From positions 1 to 40,997 of the forward strand of contig CAJTPP010000018.1 of assembly GCA_910578235.1 (NCBI GenBank): 40,997 bases of DNA. Reading direction: 5' to 3'. The translations under genes and the position numbers were made by a program. Source of the DNA: an uncultured Clostridia bacterium. Lineage in GTDB: Bacteria > Bacillota > Clostridia > UBA1381. Below the pieces are notes generated by a model. The model was not told the origin of the DNA, made no database searches, and saw only the letters and a list, made by a program, of their open reading frames with translations. Each line of letters opens with the position of its first letter. The first letter of the stretch is position 1. This document shows, in pieces, positions 27,001 to 39,000 of the stretch.

Positions 27001-30000
27001 TAAAGCAGGCAGAAACATTCACGGGCTGGGATTTTGATAATACATGGATTTTATATGCAGGACAGTATCCTACATTAAAGGATCAGACTGCTGACGCGGA
27101 TATTGGTGATCTCGATATTCCTGACGGAAGTGAGGAACGTCCGTTCCAGATTACATCTGCTGTCGGATTGAAGAGTATCGGTAATGACGCGGAAAGTCTG
27201 ACTAAGCACTATGTTCTTATGAATGATATTTCAATGAAGAATGGTGCAGACTATATTGCGTTTGATCCTATTGGCTCAGAGGATACACCGTTTACAGGAA
27301 GCCTTGACGGTAACGGATATTCTATCAAAGATTTGAAGATATCTTCCGCGAAAACGGTAGACGGAACAGATTACGCGGCACTGTTTGCGGTAAATAACGG
27401 CACAATCAAAAATCTTGTTGTTATACCTAATGTAGTCGGTTCAGAGGCTATTACAAACGCTGCTGTGGTTGCCGGTGTAAACAACGGTAAGATAGAGCAG
27501 GTAGCTGTAACAAGCGGAAAAGTTATTGCTAAAAATACAGCAGGTCTTGTAAATGTAAATAATGCTGAAATAATTAACTCATATGTCAATGTAACAGCAT
27601 TCAGAGGCAGCGAACAGGCAGCGGGTATCACTATAAACAATACAGAAAGCGGTACTATAAAGTATGTTTACAGTATTCCTGATCTTTCAGGGGTAACAGG
27701 TACTTCAAAGGCAACGATTGCTATTGACAGTGCCGGAGCTGTAACAAACACATATGCATTAATGGGTAATCCGTTTATTGCAAACGATTCAACAATATTG
27801 TCTGATACTGCAAATAAGAACGGCACCGCTACAACAACAAGACTGAAGCAGAAGAGCACATTTAGGAACTGGGATTTCACCAATACATGGTATATGGTAT
27901 CCGGTTCAGCACCGCTTCTTCTTGTAACAAAGCATGAAAGTACAACAATGCTTGGCAGTGATATTACACTGTTTGATGCCGGCGCGGATTGTGAGCATAT
28001 TGTCTACATACGTGAGACGAAGAATTCCGCTAATATTTATATTGAAGCGCAGAATCCTAACGCTACAATCACAATCAGAGGACGCTCGTACACAGGTGTG
28101 TTTGAGGGTGTTATAGACGGACTGATCAATGACAGAACCGTTATTCCATTTACAATTACGTCGGTGGGTAACTTAAAATCACTGGATCATAATCTTGTAA
28201 TTATTAAGGAACCGACAATTGCCTCACTTGAGAAGGTTGTTATAGACGGAAATGAAATTCCGCGTATTAATAATACGTATATGGCAGAAATCGGTAACAG
28301 AGCTACAGAGGCAAACGCGGTATTGATTCCTGTATCCGGAAATGTTACTGTTACAGACAGCCAGGGTAATACTGTAACAACAGGAGCTATGACGGGCAAT
28401 TCATGGGAAGGCACGCTCGATGCTAACCTTGGTATTGTAACAACATATAAAATTTCTGTTACAAACAGAGACGAGTCATCAACTGTAGAATATACATTAA
28501 TTCTAAAGCCTGCTCAGTATCATACAGGTTTGAAATATGTTCAGGTTGATCCGCTTCAAAATATCGGAGGCTCGTACATAGGTGACGGCTATGAAGAAAT
28601 CACCGATATCTATGAGAATGTTTACAGATATACAATTGACAGAGAGACCGAACGCATTGCTATAAAGGCCGAGGCTGTAAACAATACTTCAAAGGTTAAT
28701 ATAGCAATGAATGATAACTCTTCCTATATCCATGAACTCAGTCAATATGTACTGGATAAGGAGATCAAAGATTTCTATATTCCGATTGACGTAACGACTG
28801 ATGAAAAGGTTGTAGAACACTTCGTGCTGCATCTGTCGAGAAAGAGTATTGACGATTCATTAAAGCAGGGCGGCGTAATAGTTAAGTACGGAACAAATGT
28901 ATATACTCCGTCAGCGGTAGATACGGTTATTGACGAAGAAACCGGAACAACTGCTCCTGTATATACGGTTAAACTTGATAATCCGAGCAATCTTCCGTTC
29001 ACAAACGATACATATGTTGACATATCAATTGAGGCGAATGATACATATACGCTTGTAAGCGCGGGAAGTCCGGAAGCTCCTGATCCGTCATCCGCTAACA
29101 CATATAAGTGGGAAGCGACTAATGTATTGCTTGACAGCAAGGAATTGACAATATATCAGATCAAGTCAAAAGCTGCTGATCTTGAAGATTATCTGGTATC
29201 GTATCTGTATATTTACAAGCAGAGCAATAACAATGAGCTTGAAAGATTAACAGTAACTTACGAGGATGACAGCGAAGAGAAGAAGCTTGAGCTTGAAACA
29301 GACAGCAACGGTATATACCAGCTGTGGATCCCGTCAGATATAACGGATATAAATGTTGAAGCAGTAACAAAGATACTGCTTGCGCAGGTTAAGATAGAGG
29401 ATAACCAGTTTAAGCAGCACGTTGACACAAAGGATATCACGCTTACAGATGCTGTTGAGACTATAACAGTAACTGTTAAGCCGTCAGATAACAGTCCTGT
29501 AAAGATCTATACAATTAAGGTGAACAGACTAAACCTCAATTTGAGTCAGGTACAGGTATCACCGTATGGAGCAACACTGTTTAATGACGCGGTATATGAC
29601 GCTAACAAGGAAGCGTATATTATACGACTTGATCCGCAGGATGACGCGAGCGCTATCGCAAAAGCGTTTGCGGCTGATTCAAACAACTACGTGAGAATAG
29701 GTCACCTGACAAGACCGGATAAGAAACCGCAGGGATCTATGACAGATGAACAGTATGAGGCTTATCTTGTTCAGTATGAAGCAGAACGCGCAGCATTTAA
29801 TGCAAAAGCTGTAGATTATACTGTTAACGATCCGGGAATTGTTTGGGATGGCATAACAGACGGTAACGGCGGCTGGAGCCAGTCAAACAACCAGTCAATG
29901 AGACTGCCTCTGATAGATACAGACGGCGGATTTACAATGGTTAAAATTCAGGTTGGTATAGCTAATAACTACAGTGCGGCAGATGATGCTCCGCTGGCTG

Positions 30001-33000
30001 AAAGAATTGGTACTGTAAAGACTTATAATCTGTTAATCGGTCAGAAATATACAAATAATGACGCGGATATTGATATCTATGTCGGAACAACCGCAAATAA
30101 TATGATTAAGCTTACAAATCCTGAAATAGTAGGTGGTGAGCTTGTATACAGATACGGTATTCCGATGAACGCCGCTTCGCAGGTATTCTTCAATACTCAT
30201 GAATATGCTCCGAAGCCATATGATCCGCGCGTTGAGGTACATTCGTCACAGACATCACGCGGTAACTATGACAGTGTAGACTATAATCCTGTGGATAATA
30301 CTAATCCTACAGTTAGTCCTGTGACAATTCCGGTACATGATGCGGCTACAGTAGCAGAGGATACAACTCCTACTACTATCCACATATCATCTGTTCCGGA
30401 AGCTGGCAATATGCATACACATCAATATAGAGTTATTATTTACAGACTGTCCGAGGATACATCAGTTGCTTATGAGGAAAATCTTAAGACAACAGTAAAC
30501 GACAAAGGACGTGACGGCGGTGAAATCAGTCCGAAGATTGTAGACCACTTCAATGTACAAGAGTCAACAATGACTGTAGATGAAGCAGGTAACAGATATC
30601 TGAGAGTTTATATAGAAACAACATCAGATAAAGCTACGATTACTCTGTTCGGAAAGAATTATATTGGCGTAACCGACGATGATACTGTTGTTGAAGGTCC
30701 GAATGTAGTTAACGGAGGAGACATAAGAGGTATACTTGTACCTGTCGGAAAGGATGAGACGCGAAAGATTATTCCTTATGTTGTAACATCTGAGGACGGC
30801 AGACATAACTCGCCAAATGAGCTGGATATACAAATTCAGTCAATTAACACAGATGCTGAATATGTAGAAGTAAACGGTGTAAAGGCTTATGGACCATTTA
30901 CAGATCCTTCATCGTCACTGCCGTACTTTAACAGCTATGTACCGATGAGCGTATATCAGGACGCTTTGAACGGTAAAAAGACTTCAGTAGTTGTTCAGGC
31001 TGCGGTTCATACTACACCTGATACATCAGCGATACTGATGTCAGACACGTTCCCGTATGATTATACTGTAACAGGTCAGTATGTGTCATACAGGGTTTCA
31101 AATGATTACCTTCTTGATCAGGTAGCGCCTGAAGCAGATGAAATGCCTCAGTCAATATACTTCAAGATAGTATCAGAGGCGGGAACATCTCAGGAATACG
31201 AAATTCGTGTATACCTTGCAGATAGTGATAACAATGATGTTGAGGTAAATGATGAAACCGGAAAGCATAGTGTATGGGTAAGCGAGGTCGGCCAGCTTGA
31301 TAATGCTGAAAGCGCTGAACTGTACAGCGATGTGGATGATAAATATTTCGTATACATTGATACGGGCGTAACGGCTGTTGAAATGAAAGTTATTGCAGAT
31401 TATGAATATGCAGGCGTAGATATCTGGGATCCGTATACAGATGAATACTCAAATAACTATGTACTGCACGAGAAAAAGGTAACACTTACAAATCTTGAAC
31501 CTAATCAGGGCTACACACTGAAATTCAGAATAAGAACTCAGAATGAAATGCTTGCAGGTTCAGGAGAAGGCAGACAATACACTGTAGACCTTATAAGACG
31601 TTCAAGCAATAGAAATATTGATCATGTTTACGCTTTTGATGATGACGATGACTATCGTCAGGAGATTGCGGATAATATCACAACATCTGATCCTATTGTT
31701 ATTAATACAAACTACAGCGCATCTGTTGTTCCGGTAGAAATCGCGGCTGAATTCCAGACGGCACTTGTAGGTGTTACATTAGACGGAGAAGACACTGTTT
31801 CGACCAGTAAGGTTCTTAACATTAATCTTCCGTTTAATGAGGAAAATGACGTTGTTTCCGCAAACGGAGAACGCTCACAGAGCTATGTTGTAAAGGTATG
31901 GAGCTATGATGGAGACACCAGACCTGCATACTACACAATTAAGCTTGTTCGTAAGAATAACGATCTAACGGTTAAGGAAATTATGTTCAATGACCGTTGG
32001 GCAAAACAGAGCGATACAGATCCTTATACATATATAATAGATATAGAGTATAATGATACAAGTACAAACGCGGAAATATATGCGCTTGCTAATAATCCAC
32101 AGGAGTATGTGTCTGTTAACGGCAATACATACAGTCAGACATCGGATACATATACAGGTCTTGATATTTCAGGCATTGAGATTGACAGTCCTATGGAAAT
32201 AGATATTAAAGTCGGTTCGTCCGATATCATTCCTGTAACCGGATTGCCTGACCAGACAAAAGTTACAAAGCTAAGAATAGTAAGACGCGCTCCTAATGAG
32301 CTGCTGGATGACCTGAAGCTTGATATGTTTGTAAGTCATCAGAATGTTGACGATCAGGCATTTGAGATAGCTTCAATGTACAGCACAACGCCGATAGAGG
32401 GTACATCAGACTATATTTACAATTACAGAAGCTTTGTAAGTCCGGCTGCTACAATAGCGTATATCAAGTCGCAGACAAAGTCTAAGACGTCTAAGATTGA
32501 ATTCTATACAATGACAGGTACAACACCGATAGCAAGTGACTATCTGGCTGTTGATACAGAAGCCTCAGTAGCGGGTGTTGACGAAGTACAGCTTCGCGCT
32601 GTTGTAACAAACGGCGCGGGTAAGCAGCAGAAATATACTCTGCTTATCCAGAAGTCTTCAAGCGAAGTCGGTGTAAAGGATGTATTCGTAGACGCATGGT
32701 CTGAAGATACAAGTACAACAACGAGAGTAAAGGGTATACCGAAAGGTATTGTATATCTGAAAGACGGTACGCCTGCTCTTGAATATCTTGTTGAAATGCC
32801 TAATAGGACTACAACGGCAACACCGTTTGTATTCGCAAAGGATGCGTACGCGCCTATTCAGTTCTATAATAAGGAAGGTCAGCTGCTTGCGGAGCAAATT
32901 CAGGGCAGCAATCCGGACTTTGAAGGCGCTACAACTGATATGGTTTATCTTCCGGATATTAAAAATGACCATCAGTATGTATACAGATTTAGAGTTACAT

Positions 33001-36000
33001 CAAGAGTAAACGGTGCATCGGCGGAATACGCAATAAGAATTCTGTTTGTTCCTGAGGGAACACAGCTTCTGAGCGTTGACGTGGGTAACAGAGACGAGGA
33101 TTATACAGATCAGAATATTGATAAACAACACCCGATGGATTCAAGCCGTGTTACACTTACTGAGACAATACCTCACGGATTTGGAACATATGTTGCTTCT
33201 ATACCGTACAGACCGAGTCAGAAAACAGCTGTATTAAAGATATTAACAGAAAATCCGCATGCTAAGGTTGAAATAATAGGCAATGGAGTTCATATGTCAG
33301 ACAATGTCAATGCTGTAAAGCCAAATGGCGTGGATAATAAGTATGGAGTATATATGGACGATGTCTATCTTACACCTGATTCAATGACTACAGAGATTAA
33401 GGTAGTGGTAACATCACCTGCGGGAACTCCGAATGAATATACCGTACAGATTGTAAGGTACAGAAATATCTTTGATCTTAATATTTCTGCTAACGCTGAG
33501 TTTACAGAAAGAACCGGAGAAAATGAGCTCTTAGATCCGCCTGAATATTATTATGAGAAACCGACGGAGCTTCCGTTCACTATTAATGAAAGCAACCTTG
33601 TTATCACAATGGCTGCTCCGAGCGCGGACAGAAATTATTATGTTCAGGTTGAAGATCATAATAAGCAGCTGGTTACTCCGACATCTAATATGATTGAGGA
33701 TACAGTTCCGCTTCAGGGCGCTGCGACTGACGTTACAATAAGAGTCTTTGACGATAATGATCAGCTTGTCGGAAAGTATATTGTAACAATAAGACGCAAA
33801 CTTCTTGATAATAATCTGGAAGGTATACTTGTAAACGACAATGAAGTAAAACCGATAACTATTGATGGTAAACCGGCGTTTGAGGCATTCTCATATTCGG
33901 CTGCTGAAAATCCGGCTGCCAAGGTTCAAGTGTTTGCGGCAAATAAGCTTGCACAGCTGACACTTACAGGTCAGACAATAAGTCAGACTTATGTGGGTGA
34001 ACCTAACGGTTATCTTGAAGCTAATGTAAAGCTTCAGAACGGTGATAACTTCTTTACAGTTGAGGTTAGAAATCCTGGTCAGATAGCAAGTTATTATACA
34101 TTGATAATCAGACATGTTCCGATAGATGTATATCTCGATGATATGTACATTACCGAGAATAATGATTCAAATGTGATACCATTTGACAATAACTTCAACA
34201 AAACGGTTACAAACTATACGATTAAGTCCGATGGAACAATACCGATTTATGACGTATTTGCGAAAGCGTATGAAACGAAGGAAGCGCTTCGCCAGTATGC
34301 TATAAATAACGGCTTAAATCCGGATGACTATCAGACGAGAATTAATATAGGTAATCTGGGCGAGCATCAGCAGACTCTTGATGAATATATTAAGCAGGAT
34401 GTTGATATAAGAAACAGCGGTGAAATTCCTGAGTACTATACAATCCCTGTTTACCTGGAAGTTCCGCATTATACAAAGAAATACTATATAGAGATACACA
34501 AACCGTCAGAGGAAGACAGACTGTCAGATCTTATGGTATTAAAGACAGGTCTTGATCCTGCAGTGGAAAACAGCTATGAGATGACTCCTGAATTTGATAA
34601 AGACAGTGATATGAACACGACGATCTATAATGTAGAGGTTGCGTCAGAAGTGGGCAATGTTGATATCTACGCTCACGCACTGCATGATCATCCGGGAGCA
34701 CGTACTATAGTATCTATTCTGGATAAAGATAATAATTCATTCTCAAATGAGTTTGTTACAATCACTCAGAATGTACAGCTTGCATATGGTGAGAATATCT
34801 TCTATATTAAGGTGACGAGTGAGAGTCCTTCTGAGGATACAGATGGAAATGTCAATGGCATAAGAACTTATGAACTTCATATTTACCGTAAGCCGATTGA
34901 TACTGAATTAAGTCAGTTACTTGTAAATAATATGCCTGCGGCATTACAGCCGGACGGAACATATATAGCATATGTACCGATGAATTCAAATCCTGTTGTA
35001 AAGGCTAAGGCAGATGATTCGAGATCTGTTACTACATTAAGCGCAAATGGCGTAAGTGACGCGTTATCAGACACCACGGGCTGGGCTGAACTGACTATGC
35101 CGGAGATAACAGGCGACACAATTGTTAATGTAAATGTTACGCTTAATGTTGATTCAATCGAAATAAGCAAGGATTACAGACTTACTTTGATTGGTGTGAC
35201 GGGTGATATTCTGAGCGTTTATATGGATGTTGACAATAATAATTTTGAAAACGATCCATCATTGCCATATACTAACCCGATAGGCGCGGTATGGAATAAT
35301 GATGAAAACCGTTTTGAAATCGGTATACCACATAACGCGACGAATGTACCAAGTCTGAGGGTAATGACCGTTCAGAATAACAAGCTTGTCAAGATTGGTA
35401 CGCTTCCTGAAAAAGAACACGACGCGGGAGGCCCTGACAATCAGTTTACAGATAATGTATTCCTGATGAATGATCCTCAGGATATTACAATTACTGTACG
35501 TGATGTCAGCGAGAGTGAAGCAGACGCAAGAACATATATTGTACATGTGGTAAGATTGTCTAACGATGCAGATCTTATCGTACTTGATACAGAAGATGGT
35601 GTAAATCTTGATCCTGCATTCAGCAACATGAATAAAGAATACACAATTGATGTTGAAAGCGGAGTGACATCGGTTGATTTCACTGAAATACGCGCAAGCG
35701 AAAAAGCAACTGTTAAGCTGATGATATCATCAAGTCAAGGTGCTCAGCCTGTTATCAATCATAATAACGGTGATTCCTACACAATGGATAACCTTGCATT
35801 CGGCAACAACATTATGAAGATTGTTGTAATCTCTGAAGATAAGACGACTAAAAATACATATACGGTTAATGTTAGACGTCAGCCTTTGATCCAGGATGCA
35901 ACTCTTGAAGATATAAGAGTTCAGATCGGAGACAAATACTACAGCTTAATCCCGATGTTCGATAAGAATATTATAGATTATAAGATTATTGTAGAAGCTA

Positions 36001-39000
36001 ATATTGACGAGAAAGAAACTCCTATTGTACTTAAGGCTACTCCAAGCGAGGGCGCTCAATATGCGATAACAAGCCAGCTTAACGGAGTTAACCTTGCGGA
36101 GACGGATACTGTAACAATCGGAGGCCCGAATGGTGAACGTTTGGGCAGCAAGTCTACAACGACTGTTATATTCAATATTACAGCCGGCGGTATAAACGTA
36201 AGAGAATATACAATTGAGCTTTACAAGAATGACAGTGCGAATATTAATCCGAAGCATAACTTCCTGTCAAGTATATCTCTTGCAAATCATCCTCTAACAA
36301 TGATTGAGTCACCGTCTGAGATTGACTATAACTATTACGCAAATGTAACTAATATTGAGCAGATAGAATATCTGACGTTAATTCCGAATAATAACGTAGT
36401 AGGAACCACAGGTTCTATGTCAATGTATCTGTTTGACACAAATAATCCGGGCGACGGCCAGCAGCCTGTACTTGCCGGTGATCCTAAACAGCTGACACTG
36501 AAAGAAGGAGACAATCTGTTCATAATCACTGTTGAGGATACAAACGGAGATAACAAGCGTTACTATTCAATCACTATAAACAGATCTTCAAGTCAGGATA
36601 CAAACGCGCTGATAAACAGCATTGTTGTTCCGGGCCACAATATGACGGCTGTAAGCGATACTTCATACAATATGACAGTAGGCAGTGACGTTAATGAAAT
36701 TTCGCTGCGCGCAACGGCTGACAGAGCTTTGACAGATATCTGGGTAAGAAGTGAAGCATGGGATTACGACTTTGTAAACGCGGGTATTGCTAACGCGGAT
36801 AATATTCATCTTGTTGAAGGTACAAACAAGATAGTAATTACCGCTACAGCGCCTGATAAGAAAACAAAGAAGGTATATGTAATTAACGTATACAAGCTAA
36901 GCAGCAATGAAAACGCAGACCTTATTGATATTAAATATACGGCGGGCGGTATAATGTCTCCGATATTTGACAGTGATATTGTAAATTACAACCTGACATA
37001 TAAGTATGAAACGGAAACTATTGACTTAGTGCCGATAGCGAGAATTCCTGGCATAACTAATATTGATGTTGTAATGAACGGAAGCACGACAACGATTAAC
37101 AGCGGTGACGCGTTCACAATACCGTCACTTCCTGTAGGAATGACAACAGTTAAATTTGTTGTAACAAGCACTACAGGCGGCGGTAACAAGACATATATTG
37201 TTAATGTACACCGTAATCCGTTTGAGGCTCCGATACCAACGCTGTCATCAGCTATTGAGGTTCGAGATCAGCAGTATACAGAATATGATCTGACACCTGC
37301 GTATAATGAGAATGAGCATACATACTATGTAAGCGTTCCATCAAGTTTTGAAAAAGCGCTTATAAAGGTATTCGCTCAGTCGAATGATGCAAGCGATCCT
37401 GATAATGTCAATATCAAGGTTAACGGTATATCCGCTGTTAACGGCGCTAATACTGAAATTGACAACATTGTTGACGGTGACAATATTGTTGTGATTGAGC
37501 TGTCAAACGCTCAGAATAACAAGGAATATTACACAGTAATAATTAACCGCGCTCAGGACGGCTTTAATCCGAAGCTTGATAATCTTGAGATAAAGCAAGA
37601 ATTTGAACTGCTTCCTCAGTTTGACTCTGACACAATGGCATATGACGTATATGTGGATTCTTCTACAGAATTCATTAACTTCATTCCTACAGCGGCTGAT
37701 GCTAAGATTACTGTAAACAACGTAACTGTTGCAAGCGGTGATGAATCAAATGATATCAGTCTTGCGTACGGTAAGAACACTGTCAAGATTGTTGTAACAG
37801 CACTTGACACATCAGTAACTCCTGCTGAGGTAACTACTACCAAGCGTGTATATTTGGTAAATGTTTACCGTCCGGGAACAGATGTTAACAGCGCTCTTAC
37901 GAAAATGATCCTGAATAAAGGAACAGTAGTGCCCGCGTTCTCAAGAGCAGTAAGGGATTACTATGTAACAGTTCCTTATGAAGTTGATGAGGTAGAGCTT
38001 GAAACGGAAGCTTTAAACAGCAGCAGTATTATTCGCGTAAACGGTGATGTATACACTGCTCCTATGACACTGCCACTTGAGGACGGTAAGGATAACATGT
38101 TCTCAATCAGAGTGTACCATCCGTCAGATACAACTATGCCGGCAACGACATATGTACTGAAGATCTACAGAAAGAAGATGGCGGCAGACATTCCTGATCT
38201 TGCGTCACTTGAAGTGGATGGTATGGATATAGCTCCTGAATTCAACGAGAGAGAGCTTAATTACTATGTATACGTAGATCCGACTACAACAAATGTAACA
38301 ATTAATGCTCAAGCAGAAAAAGATACAGCTGTTGTAAGCGGCGCAGGCAACATTAATATTACTGATGATAAGACGGTACGTATTATTACAGTAAAGAATA
38401 ACGCGACAATTCAGAGATACTCTGTAACGATAATAAAGAAGGTAACCGGCAGCGACATTACAGGCACACTGAACGGCGAAAATCTGAATGCGGATACGGT
38501 TCAGACAATAACAATGCCGGAAGGCACCGCGTCCATTCCTCTGAATATCACTGCAGCAGGCGATAACGCAATTATCACTGTAAACGGCAGAGAGATTGGA
38601 AATGGTGAAACGGTTGACTTTGATATATCAACACAGAAAGAAAGATTTGATATTGTTACACGCAGCGAGGTTGGCGGAAATATTGTAAACAAAGCATATG
38701 TTGTATATGCGGAAAGTGACGCGGATAAGCCGTATGAACCGTTTATCAATCATATAATGATTGATCCTACAAACATTCCTACAGGCAATGACGCAAACTT
38801 CCTGAATGCTTTTGACAGCAAGAATTTTGTTTACAAGGCTACAAATGACGGAAATACTCCGTATCTGTTTGCGACAAGCGATGATCCAAATGTCTATATA
38901 GAATTGTTCAATGAGGAACAAAACGATTATGCAGTTATAGAAGGTCTTGGAACATATATTGCGCAGACGATCGGAACAAGCGGAAACGCTACATTCAGAT

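Noticed and set aside
1609..33009. Four short plus-strand frames out of phase with the main frame (1609-1794, 15316-15567, 27934-28116, 32779-33009)
   Set aside because: All are embedded in conserved domains of the main frame and have no recognisable product.
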